Origin: Alcaligenaceae bacterium
GTDB taxonomy: Bacteria > Pseudomonadota > Gammaproteobacteria > Burkholderiales > Burkholderiaceae_B
DNA: 64,000 nt
NCBI GenBank assembly: GCA_013416435.1
Contig: JACCEN010000001.1
Location: forward strand, 186,001 to 250,000
Direction of reading: 5' to 3'
Numbering within the stretch: the first letter of the stretch is position 1; each line of letters opens with the position of its first letter. The position numbers were made by a program, and so were the translations under genes. Shown piece after piece: positions 9,707 to 18,422 of the stretch. The notes under the pieces are model-generated. The model did no database searches and was not told where the DNA came from. It saw nothing but the letters and a program-made list of their open reading frames with translations.

Positions 9707-10987
9707 CTAGCGCGTCATGAAGTTCAGCGGTGCCATGACCAACTGCGGAAACAGCACGAGCAGCAGCAATACCGCCGACTGGGTCAGCAAATAGGGCATC
9801 ACGGCGCGAATGACGGGATCCATGCGTACCCGTGCCACGCCGCAGACCACATTGAGCACGGTGCCGACGGGCGGCGTGATCAGGCCTATGGCATTGTTCA
9901 TGATGAACAGCACGCCGAAATAGACCGGATCGATGCCCGCCATGCGTATGGTCGGCATCAGCACCGGTATCAAGATCAGGATGGTCGGCGCGAAGTCCAG
10001 CACGGTGCCCACGGCAAATACCAGCAGCATGATGGCCAGCATCAATAGAACGGGATTGTCGATCAAGGGTTCGAGGATGTCGGCGACCACCATGGGAATA
10101 TTGGCCGCGGCGATCAGCCATGCGGAAACCTGTGCGGCGGCGACCAAAAACATGACGATGGCGGACGTTTTGCCGGCGGCCAGCAACAGGCCGTACAGGT
10201 CGCTGATCTTGAGCTCCCTATATACGCAAAAGCCAACGAACAATGCATAGAACACCGCCACGACGGCCGCCTCGGTAGGGGTGAAGTAACCCGCCCGCAA
10301 ACCGCCGACGATGATCACCGGCATGAGCAACGCCCAGAAACCCGCCATCGTCGCCGACCAGCGCTGGCGGGACGACTTCCTTTCGCCGCGCGGCATGTCA
10401 TCGCGCTTCGCCTGCAAAGCCCAGGTGACGACCAGTGCGAGAGCCATCATCAAGCCGGGCGCAATCCCGGCAATGAACAGCTTGGTGATCGAGATATTCC
10501 CCACCACCCCGACCATCACGAACCCGATGGAGGGAGGAATGATGGGGGCAATGATGCCGCCCGAGGCGATCAGGCCCGAAGCGCGCGGCACGTTATAGCC
10601 CGCGTTGCGCATCATGGGGATGAGCAGCGCCGCCACCGCCGCGGTATCGGCGATAGCGGAGCCTGAAAGCGAAGCCATGATGACGCAGGCAAAGATCGCC
10701 ACGTAGCCCAGTCCGCCCCTGAAATGTCCCACCCAGGCACCGGCGACGTCCACGATCCTTCTTGAAATGCCGCCTGCATTCATGAGTTCGCCCGCGAGAA
10801 CGAAAAACGGAATGGCGATGAGCGGAAAACTGTCGGCGCCCGACAACATGTTCTGCGCCATGATCTGCGCGTCGAAAAAATCCATGTACCACATCATGGC
10901 CATGCTGCAGACCATCAGAGAGAACGCGATGGGCACGCCAAGCGCCATGGCCGCCAGCAGCGACGATACAAAAATCGCAATGAGCAT
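9707..10987 (-). CDS. TRAP transporter large permease, DctM family
   Basis: Large membrane subunit of the second TRAP system, 426 residues and about a dozen hydrophobic helices. Signatures include LIAIPFFVLAGELMNAGGISRRIVDVA near residue 55, GSAIADTAAVAALLIPMM near 110, APIIPPSIGFVMVGVVG near 145, and NAIGLITPPVGTVLNVV near 380. The reading frame stays open far upstream into dctQ, but the ATG at 10987 (MLIAIFVSSLLAAM) is the natural start, 11 bp after the dctQ stop. It is the last gene of the 14870-to-9707 operon. Confidence 0.92.
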   Translation of the reverse strand: MLIAIFVSSLLAAMALGVPIAFSLMVCSMAMMWYMDFFDAQIMAQNMLSGADSFPLIAIPFFVLAGELMNAGGISRRIVDVAGAWVGHFRGGLGYVAIFACVIMASLSGSAIADTAAVAALLIPMMRNAGYNVPRASGLIASGGIIAPIIPPSIGFVMVGVVGNISITKLFIAGIAPGLMMALALVVTWALQAKRDDMPRGERKSSRQRWSATMAGFWALLMPVIIVGGLRAGYFTPTEAAVVAVFYALFVGFCVYRELKISDLYGLLLAAGKTSAIVMFLVAAAQVSAWLIAAANIPMVVADILEPLIDNPVLLMLAIMLLVFAVGTVLDFAPTILILIPVLMPTIRMAGIDPVYFGVLFIMNNAIGLITPPVGTVLNVVCGVARVRMDPVIRAVMPYLLTQSAVLLLLVLFPQLVMAPLNFMTR

Positions 10988-10998
10988 TTTAATTTTCG

Positions 10999-11502
10999 CT
11001 AATCGATATAGTTGGGGGGGACCAATTCGGACGCGGACATCCTTCCGCTCACCAATCTTGCAATATTCAGCGCCGTCAGCAGTCCGATCGACACCGCGCA
11101 AAGATAGGCGGCCGAATACACGATGCTCATCGATATGCCGGTTACCAATCCGACATTCGCAACGTTCAGTTCGTGCTGCATTAGCAGCCCCCACAGCAGG
11201 ACACCGCAACATGCAAGCACCAGCAGCTGCCCGAGGAGGACGGCAAAGAAAAGCGGCCTGCCCGACAAGCGCGAGACCAGTATGTCCACACCCAGATGCC
11301 CTCCTTCCCGCATGGCGACGATGGCGCCCAGGAAGGTCAGCCAGATGAACAGGAAGCGCGACAGCTCTTCCGCGATATTGACGCCGGAGTTGAAGAAGTG
11401 ACGCAGGATCACGTTGCCGAATACCATCAGGCACATGGCCGCCAGGCATAGCACGATGACGAGCTCCAGCACCTTGAAATACCAGTTCGTCAGTTTTTTC
11501 AT
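10999..11502 (-). CDS. TRAP transporter small permease, DctQ family
   Basis: Small membrane subunit, 167 residues with four hydrophobic helices. SGVNIAEELSRFLFIWLTFLGA near residue 40 matches the DctQ motif before helix 2, followed by REGGHLGVDIL. It is 52 bp downstream of the FAD-linked oxidase and 11 bp upstream of dctM on the same strand. Together with the receptor at 12940-13959 it completes the transporter, although the oxidase gene sits between receptor and permeases. Confidence 0.9.
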   Translation of the reverse strand: MKKLTNWYFKVLELVIVLCLAAMCLMVFGNVILRHFFNSGVNIAEELSRFLFIWLTFLGAIVAMREGGHLGVDILVSRLSGRPLFFAVLLGQLLVLACCGVLLWGLLMQHELNVANVGLVTGISMSIVYSAAYLCAVSIGLLTALNIARLVSGRMSASELVPPNYID

Positions 11503-11554
11503 TGTTGAATGCCCTGGAAACGATTCTGTTGGCGACGACCCGCTCCGCCGGCCG

Positions 11555-12943
11555 TCATAGAGTGAAGATCTTTCCCGGATTCAGGATGTTCCGGGGGTCG
11601 AGCGCCTGCTTGAGCTGCCGCATGACACTCACCGATGCCGCGCCAAGCTCATCGATCAGGAAGTTCTGCTTGTGCAGCCCTATGCCATGCTCGCCGGTGC
11701 ATGTGCCATCCATGGCCAGCGCCCTGGCCACCAGGCGGGCATTGAGCGCCTCGGCCCGCTGAACCTCTTCATGGGAATGCTCGTCGACCAGCATCTGGAC
11801 ATGAAAGTTGCCATCGCCGACATGGCCGACAACCGGAGCCAGCATCGCCGACTGCCGCAGGTCGGCGATGGTCTCATCGACGCAATCGGCCAATCTGGAA
11901 ATGGGGACACAAACGTCGGTAACGATGGACCGCGCGCCCGGACGCAGCTGCAACGCAGCGAAGTAGACGTTGTGACGAGCCGCCCAAAGCCGGTTGCGCT
12001 CCTCGGGGCTGGCCGACCATACGAACCCGGCCGCGCCGAACTCCCCTGCAATGTCTTGCGTCAGGGCTATCTGTTCTTCCAGCCCCGACGCGCTCCCATG
12101 GAACTCGAAGAACAAGTGGGGCTGCTCGGGCAAGCCGGTTTTGCTGTACAGGTTGAGCGCCTTGATCGCAACGGGGTCGACGAATTCGCAGCGCGCCACC
12201 GGCACGCCCAACTGAATGACCTGGACGACGGCCCGGACGGCCGCGGCGATGTCGGGGAACGCGCAAACCGCGGCCATCGTGCTTTCGGGCAGCGGATGCA
12301 ATCTTACGGTGGCCTCGACAATGACGCCCAGCGTGCCTTCGGCGCCCACGAACAGGCGCGTCAGGTCGTAGCCGGCAGCCGATTTCCTGGCGCGGCGTCC
12401 TGTCTTGATGATTTCACCGTTGGCAGTGACCACCGTCAGGTTGACGACATTCTCGCGCATGGTTCCGTAGCGCACCGCGTTCGTGCCGGACGCCCGGGTG
12501 GAACACATGCCGCCAATGCTGGCATCGGCCCCCGGGTCCACGGGGAAGAACAGGCCGGTATCGCGCAGCATGGCGTTCAGGGCCTCGCGCGTGACACCCG
12601 GCTGCACGGTCGCCGTCTGGTCATCCGCATTGAGCGCAAGAATGCCGTCCATTTGCATGAGATTCAGCGTGAGGCCGCCATGGACCGCCAAGGTGTGCCC
12701 CTCGAGCGATGAGCCCGCGCCATAGGGGATGAGCGGCACACCGAATTGGCTGCAAAGCTTGACGATCTCGACCACCTCGGCTGTATCGCGCGCGAAGGCG
12801 ACGGCATCCGGCAAGGCCGCTGCGAAAATGGACTCGTCGCGGCCGTGATGTTCCCGCAAGGGAAGGCTGGTGGTGTAGCGTTCCCCCAGCAACCGGTCTA
12901 GCCGCGTGTCGAACGGCTCGGGCAGCCCGTTCTGTCGCATCAT
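11555..12943 (-). CDS. FAD-linked 2-hydroxyacid oxidase/dehydrogenase, GlcD/D-lactate dehydrogenase-like
   Basis: Flavoenzyme of the FAD_binding_4/FAD-oxidase_C type, which oxidises 2-hydroxy acids such as D-lactate or glycolate to 2-oxo acids. The PCMH FAD-binding domain is marked by LIPYGAGSSLEGHTLAVHGG near residue 75 and GMCSTRASGTNAVRYGTMRENV near 140. The C-terminal domain ends GTCTGEHGIGLHKQNFL, carrying the conserved His of this group. At 462 residues it is full length, with no fused Fe-S domain. The start overlaps the stop of the receptor gene by 4 bp, so transport and oxidation are tightly coupled. The exact substrate is probably that of the TRAP transporter and is not known. Confidence 0.88.
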   Translation of the reverse strand: MMRQNGLPEPFDTRLDRLLGERYTTSLPLREHHGRDESIFAAALPDAVAFARDTAEVVEIVKLCSQFGVPLIPYGAGSSLEGHTLAVHGGLTLNLMQMDGILALNADDQTATVQPGVTREALNAMLRDTGLFFPVDPGADASIGGMCSTRASGTNAVRYGTMRENVVNLTVVTANGEIIKTGRRARKSAAGYDLTRLFVGAEGTLGVIVEATVRLHPLPESTMAAVCAFPDIAAAVRAVVQVIQLGVPVARCEFVDPVAIKALNLYSKTGLPEQPHLFFEFHGSASGLEEQIALTQDIAGEFGAAGFVWSASPEERNRLWAARHNVYFAALQLRPGARSIVTDVCVPISRLADCVDETIADLRQSAMLAPVVGHVGDGNFHVQMLVDEHSHEEVQRAEALNARLVARALAMDGTCTGEHGIGLHKQNFLIDELGAASVSVMRQLKQALDPRNILNPGKIFTL

Positions 12944-13959
12944 GACTTCTTGCCCGAGCGCACCGCGGCGATTTCCGCGCGCAGCAGGTTCATGAATTCC
13001 GGGCCGATCTTTTCCAGGTGCGGCGCGATGGCCGGTGGAACGAGATCGCGGATCTTCTGCAAGTCGCCGTCCGAAAAGCGCGTGACCTGCATGCCCTTGT
13101 CCTTCATGTTTTTCAGCGCGACATCGACCTCGCCCGCAGTGAGTTCACGCTGATAAGCCGTTGCGTTCTTGGCAGCCGCGGTCATCAATTGCTGTTCTTC
13201 GGGCGTCAGGCCATCCCAGAACTTCTTGGACACCGCGAAGATGAGAGGCGAATAGACATGGCCCGATAGCGTCATGTACTTCTGCACTTCATAGAAGCGC
13301 TGCGTGTTCATCAATACGATGGGATTTTCCTGGCCATCGAACGCCTTGGTCTCGAGCGCGACGAACAGTTCGGACCACGCCAAAGGAGAGGCATTGGCGC
13401 CCAGCGCCTTGAACGCGTCCAGGGTCAGGGGATTGGGCTGCGTGCGCAGCTTCAACCCTTCGAGGTCCGCCAGCGTATTCACCGGCCGGCGGGAATTCGT
13501 GATGTGGCGGAAGCCGTTTTCCCACCAGCCCAGCACATGTATGCCCACCGCGCTGAGCTTGTCGTTCAGATAGTCGCCCACCGGGCCATCGAAGACGGCA
13601 TGCGCTTCGGCCTCGGACTCAAAGAGGAACGGGACGTCTTGAAAGCCCAGTTCTTTGACCTGGCCGAGCATGGCCAGCGCGCTGCCTGTGTAGAATTCCT
13701 GCACACCGCCCTGCAAGGCACCCAGCATTTGCGGGTCGGGCCCGAGGGCCTGATTGGCGATCACGGATATTTTCGTTTTCCCGCCCGTCGCCTTCAGCAT
13801 TTCCGCCGAGAATTTCTTGGCGGCCAGGCCCGCCGGGTGATTGTCGGCCATGCCATGGCCGAAGCGAAGGTTGCGCGCCTTGAAGTCCTGTGCCTGCGCA
13901 CCGCCCACCATTCCCACGGCCGATATTACGGCCATGGCAAAAATATGCTTGATTTTCAT
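12940..13959 (-). CDS. TRAP transporter solute receptor, DctP family
   Basis: Periplasmic receptor of 339 residues with a classical signal peptide ending at AQA (MKIKHIFAMAVISAVGMVGGAQAQ). The mature protein has the DctP layout, with NTLADLEGLKLRTQPNPLTLDAFKALGA near residue 155 (the ligand-orienting Arg region) and SELFVALETKAFDGQENPI near 195. It overlaps the oxidase gene by 4 bp and lies 41 bp after the FAH-family gene. The neighbouring oxidase suggests a 2-hydroxy-carboxylate ligand; this is inference. Confidence 0.92.
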   Translation of the reverse strand: MKIKHIFAMAVISAVGMVGGAQAQDFKARNLRFGHGMADNHPAGLAAKKFSAEMLKATGGKTKISVIANQALGPDPQMLGALQGGVQEFYTGSALAMLGQVKELGFQDVPFLFESEAEAHAVFDGPVGDYLNDKLSAVGIHVLGWWENGFRHITNSRRPVNTLADLEGLKLRTQPNPLTLDAFKALGANASPLAWSELFVALETKAFDGQENPIVLMNTQRFYEVQKYMTLSGHVYSPLIFAVSKKFWDGLTPEEQQLMTAAAKNATAYQRELTAGEVDVALKNMKDKGMQVTRFSDGDLQKIRDLVPPAIAPHLEKIGPEFMNLLRAEIAAVRSGKKS

Positions 13960-14000
13960 GTTGATGTCTCCTCGATTGTGATTTTCGGGTATTGCCCGCG

Positions 14001-14870
14001 TTACACCAAATCGGCACGCTGAACGCGATTGCTCAGCAAGCCAATGCCTTCTATCTCCACCTCGCAGAGGTCGCCGGGCTGCATGTACAGCTTGGGCTCG
14101 CGCGCATGGCCGATGCCCGCGGGCGTGCCCGCAACGATGACATCGCCGGCTTCCAGCGTCATGACTTCGCTGATCGTCACAATCAGCGACTCCACATCGA
14201 AAACCATGTCTTTCGTGTTGGCCGATTGCACCGTCACGCCGTTCAGGCGGGTTTCCAGCTTCAGGCCGCGCGCGCCGGGGGGCAGTTCATCGGCCGTGAC
14301 CAGGCAAGGGCCGAATGCGCCGGTGCCGTCGAAGTTTTTCCCCATCATCCATTGCGGCGTCTTGAACTGATATTCGCGCACGCTGCCGTCGTTGAAGATC
14401 GAATAGCCCAATATGTGATCCAGCGCGTCGGCCCGGGCGATGCCCTTGCCCGGCTTGCCGATGATGACGGCAAGTTCGCCCTCGTAATCGAACGTAGGGG
14501 AAAGCGTTGGATGGACCAATGGCTGGCCGTGCGCGATGACACTGGTATTGAAACGGGAGAACAGCGTGGGATAGGCCGGCTGTTCAAATCCGCTTTCGGC
14601 GGAATGATCCGTATAGTTCAACCCGACACAGATGATCTTGGGCGGTTGCGCTACGGGAGGCAGCGACTGCACCGCATCCAGGTCCAGCGCCGGACGCCGC
14701 AGCATGGCCTCGGCCGCGCGCGCCAATGCATCGGAACCGCTACGAATGTGCGCATCCACCGAGCCGGGGTATGAAGCGTCGTCTTCCGTACACCCGTGCC
14801 AGAGCCCTGTTGCCGAATCCCTGACGGCCCAGCCTTCACGGCCGCCAGATAAAAAACGGGAAACCTTCAT
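14001..14870 (-). CDS. Fumarylacetoacetate hydrolase (FAH) family protein
   Basis: The 289 residues have a typical FAH-family C-terminal domain: IICVGLNYTDHSAESG near residue 78, TFDYEGELAVIIGKPGKGI near 125 with metal-binding acidic residues, SIFNDGSVREYQFKTPQWMMGKNFDGTGAFGPCLV near 155, and VIVAGTPAGIGHAREP near 245. Members hydrolyse or decarboxylate acylpyruvates and related 2-oxo acids, or isomerise their products. It is the first gene of the TRAP/oxidase operon and diverges from the GntR regulator. This suggests it acts on the 2-oxo acid made by the neighbouring oxidase. Confidence 0.88.
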   Translation of the reverse strand: MKVSRFLSGGREGWAVRDSATGLWHGCTEDDASYPGSVDAHIRSGSDALARAAEAMLRRPALDLDAVQSLPPVAQPPKIICVGLNYTDHSAESGFEQPAYPTLFSRFNTSVIAHGQPLVHPTLSPTFDYEGELAVIIGKPGKGIARADALDHILGYSIFNDGSVREYQFKTPQWMMGKNFDGTGAFGPCLVTADELPPGARGLKLETRLNGVTVQSANTKDMVFDVESLIVTISEVMTLEAGDVIVAGTPAGIGHAREPKLYMQPGDLCEVEIEGIGLLSNRVQRADLV

Positions 14871-14944
14871 TTAAAACTCCTCTTGAGCAAGTGGAGCCAC
14901 TATATCATCTAATATCTATTTTTATAATAAGAATATATTATTAT

Positions 14945-14973
14945 TTGACTAGCATAAACCCGTATAAAATATA
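14945..14973 (+). promoter_or_regulatory. Putative sigma-70 promoter of the GntR regulator
   Basis: TTGACT at 14945-14950, 17 nt, then AATATA at 14968-14973, in the markedly AT-rich 109-bp region between the divergent FAH and GntR genes. A start site about 7 nt after the -10 would fall on the ATG at 14980, and no Shine-Dalgarno is visible. The mRNA may therefore be leaderless. An inverted repeat ATAATA-6-TATTAT lies just upstream and could be an operator. Confidence 0.4.
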
Positions 14974-14979
14974 GATTCC

Positions 14980-15702
14980 ATGAAGACAAGCCAAAAACTC
15001 ACTCAAGCGGAAACCGTGCGCCACCTAATACGCGCGGAGATCCTTGACGGCCGCCTCCCGCCCGGCGCGAAACTGAACATCAAGTCGCTGGAAGGCAGGC
15101 TGGACGTCAGCCTGGGCGCAATACGCGAAGCCCTGTCGCGCCTCAGCGCGGAAGGCATGGTGACTGCCGAAGCCCATCGCGGATATCGGGTGAGCACGAT
15201 CAGTGCGGAAGAATTGCTCGATCTGACCAGAACGCGAATCGAAATCGAATCCCTATGCCTCGGCAAAGCGATATCGCACGGGGATGTCGAATGGGAAACC
15301 AGAATAGTCGGCGCAGCCCATCGCATGGAGCGCCTGCAAAACTCGCCGTCGGACCCCGAAGCCCGCGTCAGCGACGACTGGAATCAGGCACACGGGGAAT
15401 TCCATGAGGCATTGGTCAGCGCGTGTCCCAGCGCATGGCTGCACCGGATGCGCAAGCTGTTGTACGAGCAGAGCGAGCGCTACCGCAGGCTATCGGTTCC
15501 GCTGGATACCGATCAGCGCGATGTCCGTGACGAGCACAGGCGCATCATGGAGGCCGTGCTGCAGCGGGATACGGAAACCGCCCTGCAGGAACTGGAAAGA
15601 CATCTGCTGGCCACCACCCAGATCATCTTGCGATCGCCCTTGCTGCAGGCGGGATCGCCCGGCATGGCGGACGATCGCGGCGATTTGGACGATCAAGCAT
15701 AA
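14980..15702 (+). CDS. GntR-family transcriptional regulator, FCD (FadR-type) domain
   Basis: The 240-residue DNA-binding regulator has an N-terminal winged helix-turn-helix (residues 8-72, QAETVRHLIRAEILDGRLPPGAKLNIKSLEGRLDV, SLGAIREALSRLSAEGMV). The C-terminal all-helical FCD ligand domain spans about residues 80-225, with metal or ligand-binding His/Asp candidates at WNQAHGEFHEALV and DEHRRIMEAVL. It diverges from the FAH-TRAP-oxidase operon and most likely regulates it in response to the transported acid or a product. The start lacks a visible Shine-Dalgarno. Confidence 0.9.
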   Translation: MKTSQKLTQAETVRHLIRAEILDGRLPPGAKLNIKSLEGRLDVSLGAIREALSRLSAEGMVTAEAHRGYRVSTISAEELLDLTRTRIEIESLCLGKAISHGDVEWETRIVGAAHRMERLQNSPSDPEARVSDDWNQAHGEFHEALVSACPSAWLHRMRKLLYEQSERYRRLSVPLDTDQRDVRDEHRRIMEAVLQRDTETALQELERHLLATTQIILRSPLLQAGSPGMADDRGDLDDQA

Positions 15703-15740
15703 CGACGGCATCGAAGCCGGGGCGGCAAGAACGCCTTCCC

Positions 15741-17414
15741 TCAAGTCCCGGCCAGGATCCAGCGCGCGGCTTTCTCGGCGATCATGAGCGTGGGGCTGTT
15801 CGTGTTGCCGCTCGTGATGGTGGGCATGATGCTGGCGTCCACCACGCGCAGGCCTTCCACGCCGTGCACCCTGAGATGAGCATCGACGACCGCCGTCGGG
15901 TCGTCCGCCTTGCCCATTCTGGCCGTCCCCACCGGATGGAAGATGGTGGTGGCAATGTCTCCGGCCAGGCGGGCGAGTTCTTCATCCGACTGGAACTGGA
16001 CGCCCGGCTTGTATTCTTCCGGCTGATAAGCCGCCAGCGCCGGCTGCGCGACAATACGGCGCGTAATCCGCAATGATTCCGCGGCCACCCTGCGGTCCTG
16101 TTCGGTGCTCAGATAATTGGGCGCGATGGCGGGCGCGTCTTCCGGGCGGGCGCTCTTGATGCGTACGCTGCCCCGGCTGGTCGGATTCAAATTGCAGACG
16201 CTGGCCGTAAAGGCATTGAAGCGATGCAAAGGCTCTCCGAAGGCTTCGAGGCTCAGGGGCTGGACGTGATACTGGATATTGGCATGGGCCTGCGAGGCGT
16301 CGCTGCGCGTAAAAGCGCCCAATTGAGACGGCGCCATGCTCATGGGGCCGCTGCGCTTGACGGCATATTGCAGCCCGATCATTGCCTTGCCCCATAGGCT
16401 GCCCGCCATCTTGTTCAGTGTGTGAACGCCTTGCACCTTGTACACGCTGCGTATCTGCAAGTGATCCTGCAAATTTGCCCCCACCCCCGGTTTGTCGGCC
16501 GCCACCGGTATCCCGTGGCGCTGCAGGAGTTCCCCCGGCCCGATGCCGGACAGCTGCAGCAACTGTGGAGAACCGATGCTGCCGGCGCTCAGGATGACTT
16601 CCTTCTTAGCCTTCACGGCTATAACGGCCCCGTCGCGCCGGACAAGGACGCCCTTGCATTTGAGCCTGCCATCCGGCTGGCGCGCGATCATCAGGCGATC
16701 GGTCTGGGATTTGGTCCATAAAGTGAAGTTGGGTCGCGACTGGCACGTCGGCCTCAGGAAAGCCTTGGCCGCGTTCCAGCGCCAGCCGTTCTTCTGGTTC
16801 ACCTCGAAATAGCCCACGCCTTCGTTGTCGCCCTGATTGAAGTCGTCGGTGGCGGGGATGCCGGCCTGTTGCGCTGCTTTCGAGAATGCATCGAGGATAT
16901 CCCAGCGCAAGCGCTGCTTTTCGACGCGCCACTCGCCGCCCGACGCATGGAAGTTCGCGAACCCCGCCGGAGCCGTTGCCCGCGAGGCAGCGGCCTTGCC
17001 TGCCTGGTCCAGCCTGTAATGGCTCTCGTGCGCCTTGAAATCAGCCAGGCAGCTTTCCCAGGACCAGGCATCGTCTCCCACGGATGCCGCCCAATGGTTA
17101 TAGTCGCGCGATTGCCCCCTCATATAGATCATGCCGTTGATGCTGGAGCATCCGCCCAGTGTTTTGCCGCGCGGATAACGCAATACCCTGCCGTTCAACC
17201 CTTGGTCGGGTTCGGTGTTGTAGAGCCAATCGGTGCGCGCATTGCCGATGCAATACAGGTAACCCACCGGGATGTGGATCCAGTGATAATCGTCCTTGCC
17301 TCCGGCCTCGATCAGGAGAACACGCAGGGACGGATCGGCGCTGAGCCGATTGGCGAGCAGGCACCCTGCGGTTCCCGCCCCTACGATGACATAGTCGAAT
17401 TCCAGCTCTGGCAT
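15741..17414 (-). CDS. GMC-family alcohol/choline dehydrogenase
   Basis: The 557-residue FAD-dependent GMC oxidoreductase resembles choline dehydrogenases and AlkJ-type alcohol dehydrogenases. FDYVIVGAGTAGCLLANRLS at the N-terminus binds FAD. GKTLGGCSSINGMIYMRGQSRDY near residue 85 and GSIGSPQLLQLSGIGP near 275 are the two GMC signatures. FHPVGTARMG near 485 carries the catalytic His, and TSGNTNSPTLMIAEKAA is near the end. It is convergent with the GntR gene and divergent from the LysR gene at 17511, its likely regulator. The substrate is unknown; it shares the family but not close sequence with the GMC enzyme at 3222. Confidence 0.9.
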   Translation of the reverse strand: MPELEFDYVIVGAGTAGCLLANRLSADPSLRVLLIEAGGKDDYHWIHIPVGYLYCIGNARTDWLYNTEPDQGLNGRVLRYPRGKTLGGCSSINGMIYMRGQSRDYNHWAASVGDDAWSWESCLADFKAHESHYRLDQAGKAAASRATAPAGFANFHASGGEWRVEKQRLRWDILDAFSKAAQQAGIPATDDFNQGDNEGVGYFEVNQKNGWRWNAAKAFLRPTCQSRPNFTLWTKSQTDRLMIARQPDGRLKCKGVLVRRDGAVIAVKAKKEVILSAGSIGSPQLLQLSGIGPGELLQRHGIPVAADKPGVGANLQDHLQIRSVYKVQGVHTLNKMAGSLWGKAMIGLQYAVKRSGPMSMAPSQLGAFTRSDASQAHANIQYHVQPLSLEAFGEPLHRFNAFTASVCNLNPTSRGSVRIKSARPEDAPAIAPNYLSTEQDRRVAAESLRITRRIVAQPALAAYQPEEYKPGVQFQSDEELARLAGDIATTIFHPVGTARMGKADDPTAVVDAHLRVHGVEGLRVVDASIMPTITSGNTNSPTLMIAEKAARWILAGT

Positions 17415-17510
17415 GTTTTCCTCCTTTTGCCGGCTACTTTAGCAACGGCGCCGCCAGAATGCCATCGAGTATTTCTTGCATCTGATATAAGGACGACTAA
17501 TAATTGAGGG

Positions 17511-18416
17511 ATGAATATCCAGTCGCTCGCCGCTTTTGTCGCCGTCGCCCGCGAGGGCAGCCTTACACGTGCCGCGCAAAAGCTGCACATCACCCAGCCC
17601 GCGGTCGGACTGCATATCAAGAATCTGCATGAGCAGACCGGACTGCGCCTGTTGACGCGCACCGCGCACGGCATGCAGCTGACGCCCGATGGATCCGCCC
17701 TGCTGCCGCTGGCGGAAAAGGTCCTGCTGTCGGTGTCCGGCTTCAAGACTGCGGCACAGCGCCGCAGCAAGGAGATCCGCGGGAAGCTTCGCATAGGAAC
17801 CATACTGGATCCGGAGTTCCTGCGCCTGGGCATGCTATTAAAGGAACTATTAGCTTACGCCCGGCACCTGGAGATCGTGCTGGCCCACGGCATGAGCGGG
17901 GAAGTGTTGCAACGGGTCATGCGCGCCGAGCTCGATGCCGGCTTCTATTTGTGCGTACCCGACGATACCTTGGCCGCACCCGACACCGTGCTGTGCAGGA
18001 TTCTGACCCGGTTTTCATACCGGGTGCTTGCACCGGTGGGCTGGGAATCTCAGGTTCGCGACAAGGATTGGCGCCAGTTGGCCGCCCTGCCCTGGCTCTC
18101 GACGCCACCACAATCCGTCCATCATCGTTTGCTTTCGCTTGTATTCGGTGAGGGTTCACTGACCGGGCTGGACGCGAACTATGTGGCGCTGGTCGACCAG
18201 GAAGCGTCGATGCTGGACCTGGTCAAGTCGGGCGTCGGCCTGAGCCTGGTCCGCGATCATATCGCCCTGCGCGAGGCACAGGCGCATGGATTGGCGATCG
18301 CCAATCTGGTCAACCTGGATTGCGCGCTGAGCTTCGTTTGTCTGCGCGAACGCATGGACGACCCGCCCGTGGCGGCTGCCCTGATGGCGCTGGACCGTGC
18401 ATGGCCGAGCGCCTAG
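17511..18416 (+). CDS. LysR-family transcriptional regulator
   Basis: The 301-residue LysR-type regulator has an N-terminal winged helix-turn-helix: MNIQSLAAFVAVAREGSLTRAAQKLHITQPAVGLHIKNL, then EQTGLRLLTRTAHGMQLTPDG. A periplasmic-binding-protein-like effector domain follows from about residue 90, with the typical GVGLSLVRDHIAL near the end. The 96 bp between it and the divergent GMC gene would hold a shared operator, so the GMC gene is its likely target. It is convergent with ribE. Confidence 0.9.
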   Translation: MNIQSLAAFVAVAREGSLTRAAQKLHITQPAVGLHIKNLHEQTGLRLLTRTAHGMQLTPDGSALLPLAEKVLLSVSGFKTAAQRRSKEIRGKLRIGTILDPEFLRLGMLLKELLAYARHLEIVLAHGMSGEVLQRVMRAELDAGFYLCVPDDTLAAPDTVLCRILTRFSYRVLAPVGWESQVRDKDWRQLAALPWLSTPPQSVHHRLLSLVFGEGSLTGLDANYVALVDQEASMLDLVKSGVGLSLVRDHIALREAQAHGLAIANLVNLDCALSFVCLRERMDDPPVAAALMALDRAWPSA

Positions 18417-18422
18417 GGCCTG

